A stretch of 64,000 bases of DNA, from NCBI GenBank assembly GCA_013204595.1, contig JABMNK010000052.1, forward strand, positions 23,865-87,864, in the 5' to 3' direction. Below are positions 41,069 to 51,259 of the stretch, piece after piece. The stretch comes from Flammeovirgaceae bacterium. GTDB lineage: Bacteria; Bacteroidota; Bacteroidia; Cytophagales; Cyclobacteriaceae. The notes beneath the pieces are model-generated. The model was not told where the DNA came from. It ran no database searches and saw only the letters and a list, made by a program, of their open reading frames with translations. The first letter of the stretch is position 1; each line of letters starts with the position of its first letter. A program made the translations under genes and the position numbers.

Positions 41069-41764
41069 ATGGTGCGTAGGTATTTGATCAATACTTTTTT
41101 AATTCTTTTTTTTGCCACGGCTAGTGCTCAAGACAGTCTTCAGCAGTTAATGAACATGCATGCAGAGGCACATCAGCCAGCTTATTGGGAAGGGATCAAA
41201 ACAGTTAGTACCAAAGGATTTTGGCTGGGGAGTCATGGGGATTATCCCGTCACTTTTTTTATGAAGAGGCCAAATAAATTTCTGATGGTTAGTCAGCGAT
41301 CAAGATTTCTTGAAGCCTACAACGGGATAGATTCATGGACCATTGCCAAATGGACAAGTGATGAAGCGGTTTTAATGACAGCTGACGAGGCGCTTATCCA
41401 CCAAAATGTATTCATATTTGGAACGCCAGTGGGGGCATCCATGGACATGGTTTACAAAGGGAAGATTTCTATTGAGGACCAATGGTATTATTGGATTATG
41501 GAATTAAGGGGCATAGAAACCAGGGAGTATTTTATTTCCGCCGATAGTTATTTACTTTTTAAAACCATCATTACCAGAGAGCTCCCCACCGGGAGTCAGA
41601 AATTGACCAGAGAGGTGGTTAAATATACCGACATCAATGGATTGATCTTTGCGACTCACGTTAAGGTTTATACTGCCAGTGTTCGTTCGGAATATATATT
41701 TTCCAATATTACCATTGGCACGCCCGTTGATGACAAAAGATTTATTAATCCCTTAGATAACTGA
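41069..41764 (+). CDS. Secreted protein, LolA/outer-membrane lipoprotein-sorting-like fold (tentative)
   Basis: 231 aa; signal peptide ...FFATASAQ; beta-rich repeat pattern (FFMKRPNKFLMVSQ..YNGIDSWTIAKW). Confidence 0.6.
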   Translation: MVRRYLINTFLILFFATASAQDSLQQLMNMHAEAHQPAYWEGIKTVSTKGFWLGSHGDYPVTFFMKRPNKFLMVSQRSRFLEAYNGIDSWTIAKWTSDEAVLMTADEALIHQNVFIFGTPVGASMDMVYKGKISIEDQWYYWIMELRGIETREYFISADSYLLFKTIITRELPTGSQKLTREVVKYTDINGLIFATHVKVYTASVRSEYIFSNITIGTPVDDKRFINPLDN

Positions 41765-41907
41765 AGCAAATCGATGGCGTCTTGTTTGCATTTAAAAGGT
41801 ACTTTATGAGGCGTAATTATTTCTGTAGAATCGGCAATTAATAGTGGGTGGATATCATTATATTGTTCACAATTCGCTTGCATAGCGAAACAAATAGAAA
41901 CGTTTAA

Positions 41908-42765
41908 ATGAGTTTAATGGAAAAGAAGGTTTGGTTAATCACAGGATGTTCTTCTGGATTTGGGAGGGAATTGGCAAAATCGGTAGCAGATAAGGGAGAT
42001 CAGGTAATAGGTACGGTCAGAAAAAAAGAGCAAGTGCCAGTGCTTGAGGCGCTTTCTTCCGGCTCGATTAGGGGGTTTGTCTTGGATGTCACGGAGGAGG
42101 ATGCCGAGGCACGCATCCATCAGTTGATTCAAGAGAAGTATGGATCAAAAATAGATGTTTTGGTAAATAACGCGGGTTATGGGTCGTTGGGGCCTATTGA
42201 ACTCATTGATGGTGCCGAGATTAGGAGACAATTTGAGGTAAATGTATTTGGCGCGGTTGCCATGATCAAGGCAGTATTGCCATTTATGAGAAAAAACAGA
42301 TCCGGACATATTTTGAACATTACTTCTATCGCTGGCCTTAATGGGTTCCCCGGAGTGGGTATTTATAATGGATCCAAATTTGCATTGGAAGGTATCGTAG
42401 AGGCCTTATCGGCCGAAACTAAGCATTTGGGGATTAATGTTACAAATGTAGAGCCGGGACCCTTTCGAACAGACTGGGCGGGGACCTCTGCCACCTTTGT
42501 TGGTGCGGAAATCGCAGATTACGACGAGACGGCTCATAAAAACATCAAAGCCATTCAAGCGGTAAGTGGAAAGCAAATAGGAGACCCAATTAGGGTGGTT
42601 AATGCAATGTATGAGTTGACACAACTCAAGAATCCCCCCTTGCATTTGCCCCTTGGAGGTCCGGCCTATGCTCGAATCAAAATCAAATTACATGATTTTG
42701 GCGAAGAAATTGACCAGTTTGAATACCTTGGATTACCTACTGATTACCCTGAATCCGAACGCTAA
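41908..42765 (+). CDS. SDR family oxidoreductase
   Basis: GCSSGFGRE cofactor motif, NNAGYG, YNGSK active site. Confidence 0.9.
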   Translation: MSLMEKKVWLITGCSSGFGRELAKSVADKGDQVIGTVRKKEQVPVLEALSSGSIRGFVLDVTEEDAEARIHQLIQEKYGSKIDVLVNNAGYGSLGPIELIDGAEIRRQFEVNVFGAVAMIKAVLPFMRKNRSGHILNITSIAGLNGFPGVGIYNGSKFALEGIVEALSAETKHLGINVTNVEPGPFRTDWAGTSATFVGAEIADYDETAHKNIKAIQAVSGKQIGDPIRVVNAMYELTQLKNPPLHLPLGGPAYARIKIKLHDFGEEIDQFEYLGLPTDYPESER

Positions 42766-42779
42766 AAGCTGCGCTGAAT

Positions 42780-44057
42780 TTATTTTAGCCCATTCATGAC
42801 ATCAATGGCCCGATCAATTTCAGATTCATTATTGTAAATATGTACCGAATGTCGCAGTAGTTCGGTGCCTACCGAACGCGGTTGCAGTTTTTCTTGTGCC
42901 CACATGGCTTTCTGCAAATCGGGACCTGTCCAGCCGTCGAGGGCATAAGTAGTCAATCCCGCACACATCTGTGGATGGGTTGACGAGTGGATGGTAATAC
43001 GATCCATAGCTTGCAAGCGGTTGCGGAGATAATCACCTAGGGTTTTGATTCTACTTATCCATCGATCTTGTCCAATGGTATTGTAGAAATCAAGTGAAGC
43101 ATCCAATCCCGCCATTAATGCAGGATTGCCGGTGCCATTTTGCATTAAACGAAATCCGTGGTCCGTTTGATTATCCCAATTATAGCTTGCAATGGTGGTC
43201 CATATTTCCCCTATGCGTTCGGGATTGATGTACAGAATGCCATTTCCTGCTGGGGCGAGGAGCCATTTGTGAAGGCTAGAATAGTAGGCATCACAGCCGA
43301 TGTCTTGGACGTCCACGAGTACCTGACCTACCGATTGTGCCCCATCAAGAACGGTGAAAATACCCCTCTTGCGTGCTTCAGCACAAATGGCTTTTACAGG
43401 CATGACCGTGCCATAAACGGATACAATATGAGGAATGGCGATGACCTTTGTTTTTTTGGTTACTAGTTTGAATATGGCATCGAAAAGCGCCTCTGGATCG
43501 TTGGCTGGAATAGGTATTTGGGCTTGTTTGTACACCAATCCATGGCGTTTGGCCAGAGACATCCATGCGCCGTAGCCCCCACCATGCTCTTGGTTGGTAT
43601 TGATGATTTCGTCACCCGCTTCGAGGGCAAGGCCATTGGCCACATAATTCATCCCAAAGGTGGCGTTTTGGGTAAGGGCGATTGATTGATAATCAGCATT
43701 GATGATTAAGCCAATTTTTTGACGGATGGAGTCGTATGAGAAATATCCCGTCAGCAATTCGGGTCCAGTGCCATCTTTGTAATCGGTCTCGGCAGCGTGC
43801 ACATTATAGTGCAACAGGTGTTCAGAAATCTTATTGATTACATAACCAGGTGTGGGCCCCATGGTTCCATTGTTGAAGTATACCTGATCTTCACGGAGTA
43901 CAAAATGTTTTCTCACTGCTTGCCAGTATTCGGCATCATTGATGTTTTTTTCTTGGAGGTTGCTGATACTTGGGATCGCCGGGCTGTCCTGAGTCAATAA
44001 GGGAGCCGCTAATCCACCAATAATGCCTTTTTTGAGGAAAAGTCTTCTTGAAGTCAT
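42780..44057 (-). CDS. PLP-dependent aminotransferase class V-fold enzyme (isopenicillin-N epimerase-like)
   Basis: TAT-like MTSRRLFLKKG leader; DGAQSVGQ...YYSSLHKWLLAPAGNG PLP-lysine motif. Confidence 0.85.
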   Translation of the reverse strand: MTSRRLFLKKGIIGGLAAPLLTQDSPAIPSISNLQEKNINDAEYWQAVRKHFVLREDQVYFNNGTMGPTPGYVINKISEHLLHYNVHAAETDYKDGTGPELLTGYFSYDSIRQKIGLIINADYQSIALTQNATFGMNYVANGLALEAGDEIINTNQEHGGGYGAWMSLAKRHGLVYKQAQIPIPANDPEALFDAIFKLVTKKTKVIAIPHIVSVYGTVMPVKAICAEARKRGIFTVLDGAQSVGQVLVDVQDIGCDAYYSSLHKWLLAPAGNGILYINPERIGEIWTTIASYNWDNQTDHGFRLMQNGTGNPALMAGLDASLDFYNTIGQDRWISRIKTLGDYLRNRLQAMDRITIHSSTHPQMCAGLTTYALDGWTGPDLQKAMWAQEKLQPRSVGTELLRHSVHIYNNESEIDRAIDVMNGLK

Positions 44058-44253
44058 ATAGATACTATTTTATAATACAGTAGTCAATTAAAGTTAGTTG
44101 AAATTTATCAATAGGAAAAAGAAATGGGTTCAGTAGTGTCGAGGGTTTTATTAATAGTCATAAACGGTACAGAACATAGGTGGGGATGGAGGGATAATGG
44201 GATGGAGAGGCGCTAATTAGCTACCAAAAGGGAGGAAGTATAGGGGGCTGTCG

Positions 44254-44572
44254 TGTACAACCGGTTAACGCTCCTGCTGCTGCATTCAGTGATTCTTACA
44301 CAAATCTAAAGACCCCCTTTTCCTTTGTGAACTGCTCCATGCAACTTGACAGGCTCAATCAAGGAGAATGGTCAGAAATAGAAGCACAATTAAGAAAATG
44401 GTCAAAGCAGTATGGTGATATTGATGTGAAGATTGAGCTGGTCTTTGATGCTGACCATCAAGTGCGAAATACAGGAGTGTATATTCCTACAGGTTTTCGG
44501 AAACACCTTACCTTTCCAGATGATTCCAAAAAATATTTTTATTTTCCCAATGAAGATACTCTCTATAATTAG
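44254..44572 (+). pseudogene. Remnant of DNA/RNA non-specific endonuclease (NUC family)
   Basis: APAAAFSDSYTNLKTPFSFVNCSMQLDRLNQGEWSEIEAQLRKWSKQYGDIDVKIELVFD...VYIPTGF resembles [DRGHL]APAADF...FxxxNxxPQ...LNxGxWxxLExxxRxW. The DRGH catalytic motif is destroyed and no N-terminus is found. Confidence 0.65.
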
Positions 44573-44737
44573 GTTCGATATGATCAAAACTGTACCAGAT
44601 AAGGGCTAAGCGCAAATACTATCTTTATAAGAATCCCTTATTTATTTCTGTTAGAAAGAAAAATTGGTAAATTTACCGTTGTCTTTAAAATATAAATCTG
44701 TAAATTATGATAATAAATTAACCAAAATCATAGTATC

Positions 44738-45263
44738 ATGAATCTAATTAAGCAGTTATCAATATTTTCATTTCTACTCATTTCTACTCATTTCTGTGAG
44801 TATATGTAAAGCTCAAGTAGAACAACTCCAGGGTCCTAGAATTGGTGCTACTTTCTTAACAGATGGCACATCTTCAAAGAGAGTCGAGTCTAATTTTATC
44901 ACGCAATTTGGCTATCAATGGGAAAATAGATTTACTAATGACTCTCTTAAATTTGCCTTTTTAGGAGAATAGTTAGTCAGTGTTGGTGGATTAGAAAAAG
45001 GAGTACTTCTACCCTCTTTTTCTGCTTTAATGGGCGTTAGAGGTGAAGAAGGTTATGAATTTGCCCTTGGAGCAAATATATCCCTTACTGGTTTTGCTCC
45101 AATCTTAGCCATAGGTAAAAACTTCAAAATAGGAAGTGTGAATATGCCAGTAAATATTGGCTTTGTTCCTTCTGTAGATAGAAAAGATCCTTATTTAGGA
45201 GATGCAGGACCCTCTGGATCTAGGATTACTTTTACAATAGGATTTAATTGCAAAGATTTCTAG
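44738..45263 (+). pseudogene. Secreted protein pseudogene: 10-bp tandem duplication in signal-peptide coding region plus in-frame TAG
   Basis: tttctactca x2 at 44771-44790. Removing one copy gives MNLIKQLSIFSFLLISVSICKAQVEQLQGPRIGATFLTDGTSSKRV...FAFLGE*LVSVGGLEKGV...GFNCKDF, with TAG at 44970. Confidence 0.8.
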
Positions 45264-45495
45264 TTTATTTAACATCAATTATTGCTAGAAGTTCTTTTCG
45301 TTAAAAATGCAGTCAATCATAAAATCTCAGAAGGCTGGTATTACCTTGCCTTTGAAGAGCGGGCGCATTTTTCCGCCACTTCTGTATCGGTAGGTTCTGT
45401 ATTTTCAAGAGGGGGAGTGCATCGTAACCCTTCTTTTTATTAAATAAGCAACGTCACTAGAGAGTTGGCAGATAATGCTTGAAGCAATCTGAGGG

Positions 45496-46377
45496 TTAAG
45501 TTTCTTGAGTTTTGAACATTTTAGTTTTGGGTACTTTGTATCTGTTGTAGCCCCAAAGGTATTGTTCAGGCATCTTTCGAATCATCTCTTCCATTTCTTG
45601 ATTGATCGTGCGGGCTGCAGCTAGCTCGTCCTTGGCAAGAGGTTCGATGAGCTCTTTGTAGTGCAACGTGTAGCCCTTGCCTATTCCATTGCGTTTGATT
45701 GCCAAAATAAAAATGGGAGCACCTGTAAGCTTTTGCAATCGTTGTACTAGTGTCATGGTGTATGCGGGACGACCAAAAAATGGCGCCCAGACACCCTCGC
45801 CATCCGGGGGTACCTGATCGGGCAGAATACCTATTGACTTGCCGCGCAACAAAGTTTTGACTAGCAGGCGAATGCCCTTTAGGTTAGCGGGTACCATCAT
45901 GAGTTTTGGTCTGGAGCGCATCTTCATAATCCAGTCTTGTAGCCATACTTTGCGAGGGGGACGAAACAAGACGGCTCCCGGAAAGTGGCTTGAATAAACG
46001 AGTGGAACTAGCTCAAAACAGCCGGCATGTGGCGTCAGGACAATGACTCCCTTGCCTTTATCCAGTGCTGTTTGGAACACCTGCCAGTTATCGAACGGCA
46101 CTTTGGCATTAATAAAGGCATCATCATGTCGTGTCCACCAGTACGCCATTTCAAAGAATAACTGTGTAGCGCTAAGCATTGCAGAGTGAAGTGTAGCCAC
46201 TGAGGTGTCAGGAAAGGCGTTTTTCAGATTGGTACGGGCACGCTCTTTGATTTTTCCAGGTAAGAAATAGGCGACCCAGCCAGCGCCTGCTCCAAGTAAT
46301 TGTAGTACGGTCAGAGGCAAAATGCCGAGGGTTTTGATTAGAGCAGTAGCAAGACGAGGGCCGATTTTGGTGAGCAT
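45496..46377 (-). CDS. LpxL/HtrB-like lysophospholipid (lipid A) acyltransferase
   Basis: HAGCFE (HX4E/D) motif; GILPDQVPPDGEGVWAPFFGRPAYTMTL. Confidence 0.85.
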   Translation of the reverse strand: MLTKIGPRLATALIKTLGILPLTVLQLLGAGAGWVAYFLPGKIKERARTNLKNAFPDTSVATLHSAMLSATQLFFEMAYWWTRHDDAFINAKVPFDNWQVFQTALDKGKGVIVLTPHAGCFELVPLVYSSHFPGAVLFRPPRKVWLQDWIMKMRSRPKLMMVPANLKGIRLLVKTLLRGKSIGILPDQVPPDGEGVWAPFFGRPAYTMTLVQRLQKLTGAPIFILAIKRNGIGKGYTLHYKELIEPLAKDELAAARTINQEMEEMIRKMPEQYLWGYNRYKVPKTKMFKTQET

Positions 46378-46576
46378 GTAGTAAAGCTAAGTATCCATTT
46401 ATTTAATAACAACTTGTGCGTCGTGTTGGTCCGTAGTGAAGTACCCAGAACTTGAGGGTGGCTGTAAGTGTTGATAGCGATATGATCAGCATCGTCTATT
46501 TGGGACTTGTCAATTTGCAGAGGAGGTCTTTTTGTGGAAAATGCGTCAATTCCTGATTGCAGTCGGACGTCAGGGA

Positions 46577-47233
46577 TTATTTGGATATTCCTATTAATTT
46601 GTGTGAGCCATCACAATAGGGGAATTTTTTGGAGTGCCCACAAGTGCAATCATTGATGCCCTTACCATTGAGAATTTGCGGTAAATATTTTTCAATGCGC
46701 GATTCGCGGGTTTGTGGCTGTTTAGCGGCTGAAAAATACAACAGATAGGCCCGTTGTCGCCCTGGCGTCAAGGCCTCAAATGCTCGTTTAAAGGCGGGAA
46801 GCTCGTTCCATTTTTTTTCAAGTTCTCCGGGGAGCGGGTAGTCACTATTTTTTTTCAAGGTGATCTTCAATCCCGCTTTTTCTATTTCAATGGCCTCATA
46901 GACATAGGATTGAATGATTCCTTTGTGTTCAATAATTTCGTTGACACTAGCAAACTGCATCCAGCGCCCAGCCTGTGTATGTTCTCCGGGCTTTTTTAGT
47001 AAGCCGTGGGCATCTTGCAACAAAGCCCCCTTGAAAAAATTAAGCACACAGAACGCCTTAAAAGCCCCCAAAATTATGAGATTTTGTTGCTCGAACATGT
47101 AGCAGGGCTGGCGCCATTTTAATGTTTCGACGAGGGGGCAACTGAGCAAAATTATCCTTAATTGCACCATTTCTGTTTGCCACCTTTTTGAAAGATTCAG
47201 GTATTCATCCACCTTGGGGTTTTGGTATGTCAC
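46577..47233 (-). CDS. YdeI/OmdA-DUF1801-like protein with C-terminal CDGSH iron-sulfur motif
   Basis: FEALTPGRQRAYLLYFSAAKQPQTRESRIEKYLPQILNGKG then CTCGHSKKFPYCDGSH, which fits CxCxxSxxxPxCDGSH. Confidence 0.8.
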   Translation of the reverse strand: MTYQNPKVDEYLNLSKRWQTEMVQLRIILLSCPLVETLKWRQPCYMFEQQNLIILGAFKAFCVLNFFKGALLQDAHGLLKKPGEHTQAGRWMQFASVNEIIEHKGIIQSYVYEAIEIEKAGLKITLKKNSDYPLPGELEKKWNELPAFKRAFEALTPGRQRAYLLYFSAAKQPQTRESRIEKYLPQILNGKGINDCTCGHSKKFPYCDGSHKLIGISK

Positions 47234-47299
47234 TTCTTTTTTTAATTATAGATTTCTAAGGAATCCCACTAACCATTAGGCGGGTACCTGGATGAAATC

Positions 47300-49483
47300 C
47301 TAGTTATTTAAAACCGCCAAGACGCGATCAGGCGTAAAAGGCAAATGTCTTAAATGTTTACCTGTCAGTTGTAGAAAAGCATTGGCAATCGCACCGGCCA
47401 CCATTGGTGTGGCGGTTTCACCGACACCTTCTGGCTTTTCGCTGGAAGGGATAAATGCAGTTTCAATGCTGTCAGGAACCTCTTGCATTCTCAACAAGGA
47501 ATAATCGTGAAAATTGGATTGCTGTACTTGCCCATCGACAATGGTTATTTGTTCTTTGAGTACACTGCTCATGCCCATGATGATGCCCCCTTCCATTTGG
47601 GCCTTGACGTTGTCGGGCTGAATGATCACACCCGCATCTAAGGCAATCCAGAAATGATGTACGTTGATGGTGCCGGTAGCTCGATCAAGGGAGATTTCGC
47701 AAATTCCGGTACCGATCGAGCCATGTTCGACGAAGGCGACGCCTTTGGCGCGTCCGTCGATTGAAGGCACATCCCAACGGGACATGGCTACGGCCTTTTC
47801 TAAGGTAGCCAATGCCTTAGGTGATTGGGCCATTAGTGTTCTTCGAAGGGCGACGGGGTCCACGCTTTGGTCAAAAGCGATGGTATCGAGCAGGGACTCA
47901 ATGGCAAATTTGTTTGGTCCATGACCTACTGAACGCCAATGCTTCAATCTGATGCCATGGGTAGTTTCTCGCCAATCAGCCAATTGATTGGGAATGTCAT
48001 AATGGTCATTTTTAACGCCACTCGCAACGAGATTTCCGCCATCTCCGATGACGGTATGTGACAAACCTGTGAGTTGTCCGCGTGCATCAACGGTTGCTTT
48101 GAGACGTTGAAGCGACAAGGGCCGATAAGCGCCATAGGCTACATCATCTTCTCTGGTCCAAACTAGTTTCAGTGGCAAGGGAGCGATTTCTTTGGCCAGT
48201 ATCGCACATTCGACCACAAAGTCCGTCATGCTTCTTCGGCCAAAGCCACCGCCGAGATACTGCAAATGAACGTTGACGTTTTCGGGAGGAACGCCAAGCA
48301 CACCGGGAACACCTAGTTTGGTATCTCCTCCCTGTTGACTACCGACCCACACTTCTGCGGTTTGCAAATCTTCAGAGACTTGGATCACAGCATTTAAGGG
48401 TTCGATCTGGGCATGGTACACATAGTCGTTTTTAAAATCGGCCGTATAAGTTTTATGTGCACTGCGGAGGGCTTCGCCCATGTTCCCGATTTCGGTAATG
48501 ACCGCACCTTGTGATTTTTTGGCTGCGATCGCTTCGTATTCGGAGTAGATCTCTTGTGAGTGGTAGCCGCTGGACGTAGCGGTACTCCAATCGATTTTCA
48601 GTAGTTTTTTGGCATCTAAAACGCCTTTTAGGGTGGAAGCAATCAATCCAATGGCGTAATCAAACTGGACGATTTTCATGACTCCTGCGTGTGCTAAAAT
48701 TTCAGATTCATTGAGAAGTGTGGGTCTCGCACCATGTAGTTTGCCTCTTTCCAAGGCGCCATAAACCATATCGGGCAATCGTACATCTATGGCAAATTGA
48801 GCGGTGCCATTGACTTTTGCAGGAATTTCCGTACGGGGAATGTTTTTTCCTATTAATTGGAAGTCTTTTGGATTTTTTAATTGATCTTCTGTAAAATCTG
48901 GCAATGCGGTTGGCATGGTGAGCACGGGAACCAATTCTCCAAAACTTATTTTCTGGCCAGACTTTTCATGGATGACAAAACTCTGAGCAGCGTTTAATTC
49001 TTCAATAGGCACCTTCCAATGGTTAGCCGCTGTATTTAACAAGACATAACGCGCCTGTGCCCCAGCTTTTCTCATCACGTGGTAATAACTATGAGTGGTC
49101 CTACTCCCTACCGTAAACATAAGCTTTGTTCCAGGCGCCCATCCTTCACCGCCATATATATCGGCTTCTTGGGGGGAAAATTCGACCTGAACTTTTGACC
49201 AATCTGCGTCCATTTCCTCAGCAAAAATAATGGGTAGGGAAGTCATGGAGCCTTGGCCCATTTCTGCCGCTGGATTGTAGATGATCATCTGGCCATCTTC
49301 CCAGAGTTGTACCCATGCGGTGATAGGGACTTTTTTCAGCTGCGCGCGGATTTTTTTGTCGTCTTGGCAAGACACCAAAACGGGAAGTACACCGGACGCG
49401 CCTATAAAAAGCGTCACACCTCCCGAAGTTTTGAGAAAAGCTCTTCGGTTAATTTTATTTGTCATCGTGAGATCTTTAGCCAT
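47300..49483 (-). CDS. Molybdopterin-binding subunit of xanthine dehydrogenase family (isoquinoline 1-oxidoreductase beta-like)
   Basis: TAT-type leader INRRAFLKTSGG; LQYLGGGFGRRS; GVGETATP; the upstream ORF start overlaps the 2Fe-2S gene, so start at 49483 is preferred. Confidence 0.85.
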   Translation of the reverse strand: MAKDLTMTNKINRRAFLKTSGGVTLFIGASGVLPVLVSCQDDKKIRAQLKKVPITAWVQLWEDGQMIIYNPAAEMGQGSMTSLPIIFAEEMDADWSKVQVEFSPQEADIYGGEGWAPGTKLMFTVGSRTTHSYYHVMRKAGAQARYVLLNTAANHWKVPIEELNAAQSFVIHEKSGQKISFGELVPVLTMPTALPDFTEDQLKNPKDFQLIGKNIPRTEIPAKVNGTAQFAIDVRLPDMVYGALERGKLHGARPTLLNESEILAHAGVMKIVQFDYAIGLIASTLKGVLDAKKLLKIDWSTATSSGYHSQEIYSEYEAIAAKKSQGAVITEIGNMGEALRSAHKTYTADFKNDYVYHAQIEPLNAVIQVSEDLQTAEVWVGSQQGGDTKLGVPGVLGVPPENVNVHLQYLGGGFGRRSMTDFVVECAILAKEIAPLPLKLVWTREDDVAYGAYRPLSLQRLKATVDARGQLTGLSHTVIGDGGNLVASGVKNDHYDIPNQLADWRETTHGIRLKHWRSVGHGPNKFAIESLLDTIAFDQSVDPVALRRTLMAQSPKALATLEKAVAMSRWDVPSIDGRAKGVAFVEHGSIGTGICEISLDRATGTINVHHFWIALDAGVIIQPDNVKAQMEGGIIMGMSSVLKEQITIVDGQVQQSNFHDYSLLRMQEVPDSIETAFIPSSEKPEGVGETATPMVAGAIANAFLQLTGKHLRHLPFTPDRVLAVLNN

Positions 49484-49493
49484 TGTGCTTTTA

Positions 49494-49967
49494 TTAAAAG
49501 GTGGGGGCTTTTGTTTTTGCAGCCATTTCGATGGCGGTAAGAATGCGCAGATACGTGCCGCATCTACAGAGATTACCATTCATGTGCGCCTTAATTTCGT
49601 CGCGCGTAGGGTGTTCGTTTTGCTCGAGTAAGGCGACTGCTTGCATGATTTGACCTGAATGACAATAACCACATTGTGGGGCTTGGGCCTCAATCCAAGC
49701 CTTTTGGACGGGGTGATCCCCATCTTCAGATAAGCCTTCGATGGTAGTAATTTCTTGACCCGCTGTAAATTGTTCGATGGGCAACAGACACGCTTTGATC
49801 GGTTGCTTATCTACATGGACCGTGCAGGCACCGCATTGACCGATGCCACAGCCATATTTGGCGCCCGTCAGTCCCAGATCTTCGCGAAGTACCCAAAGCA
49901 AGGAGGTTCCTGCGGCTACTTCGACGTCATAAGATGTTTTATTGATGTTCAGTGTATACTTAGGCAT
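49494..49967 (-). CDS. (2Fe-2S)-binding subunit (isoquinoline 1-oxidoreductase alpha-like)
   Basis: [14 protein letters not shown] and [10 protein letters not shown]...NLCRCGTY cysteine motifs. Confidence 0.92.
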   Translation of the reverse strand: MPKYTLNINKTSYDVEVAAGTSLLWVLREDLGLTGAKYGCGIGQCGACTVHVDKQPIKACLLPIEQFTAGQEITTIEGLSEDGDHPVQKAWIEAQAPQCGYCHSGQIMQAVALLEQNEHPTRDEIKAHMNGNLCRCGTYLRILTAIEMAAKTKAPTF

Positions 49968-50432
49968 AGCAATATATTTTCAATCAATTTATTAAATATA
50001 TATGGCTAATGGTTCATTTTTGGGTCAATTTTTTTTGATTATTCTAGGATCTGGTATGATCAAGGGATGACTGGTGTGCGCTTTGTAATCGCAAGAAGCA
50101 CAAGAAATTCAATTAATACTTTATGGTAAATAAAAAGATAGGCGCATTCATTTTTATCTATTGATTTGGGTACGGGTATTTGTCCGGAGAATCACAAAAA
50201 TCAGGACACTAAACACATATAAGGGTAATAGATCATACTATGAAAACCCTTCGGAAAAAATCAGAAGGGCTGAACTTAATCCAAAAAGGGCAGAAAGAAG
50301 CAGCAGGAAAATTAAAGAAGCCCGGTTCAATATTATTGTTTTTCTAAACATAAACTATTTGCTGAATTGAAACGGTACACAATTTAGGTATAATAACAAG
50401 ATCAAACCAATGTGCTATTTTAAAAGGGTAAG

Positions 50433-51259
50433 TCATTCGCTGATATAGGTGGCTACGTCTTCCCAATTTTCTTGCCCACAGATGTAATGCGTTCTACCTG
50501 AAAACTCTTTAAAATCAATTTTACTTTGTTGATTTTTGTATGCGTTGTAATTTTTCCTATTCAGAGAGGAAGGTATCACATGATCTTTTTCACCTGCAAT
50601 GATAAGTAATGGTTTATGTGGTTTTTGGAAGTCAATTTTCTCGGTTTTTTTTCTGCTTCTTCTTGGGTTATTCCTGCTTTCTGGAACAACAAATTTATTG
50701 TATTCAATTCGTGCTTCCTCCATTGTCATAGTGGGGCAAAAATCATATTGAAACCATTTCACACTGGGTAGATAAACAGAATTTCCTTTGAACGGATTTA
50801 TGGTTCCCAAATTTGCTTTTAAGAAACTCCATTTGATACTAATAATGCCTTTGAGTGGCGCTTAATCATGGCAAATTACTGCGACTCCCTTGTTTAATCC
50901 TATTAATTTTTGTATGGCATGATCACCCATTGAGTGCCCTCTAAGGATTGTTTTTTCGGGTAATTTGTCAATAAAAACAGATAATTATCGATAACCTGTC
51001 CAAAGGATAATTGGCCTAATCTTTGGTCAATATTGTAGCGCAAGTCTGTTGGCTTCCCTTCATGATAAGCGTATGCAGGAGCATAATGTTTATACCCCTT
51101 TGCTTCATAAAATTTCATTCAAGGCTCCCAACTTGTAGGGCTCATAAAAAGTCCATGAATAAAAACGATAGTATTACTTGTTGCACTATTTTCTATATTT
51201 TGTCCGCTTGCTTGTTGAACAATTAATACTATCGAAAACAAAAGAAAAAGGAGATTCAT
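50433..51259 (-). pseudogene. Secreted alpha/beta hydrolase pseudogene with three lesions
   Basis: Segments FIHGLFMSPTSWEP*MKFYEAKGY, [frameshift], DKLPEKTILRGHSMGDHAIQKLIGLNKGVAVICHD*APLKGIISIKWSF...AGEKDHVIP...GRTHYICGQENWEDV. TGA at 51119-51121, frameshift ~50970-50980, TAA at 50862-50864. Confidence 0.85.

Noticed and set aside
50238-50274. CCCTTC...GAAGGG hairpin
   Set aside because: Short stem without a convincing T-tract or associated gene end.
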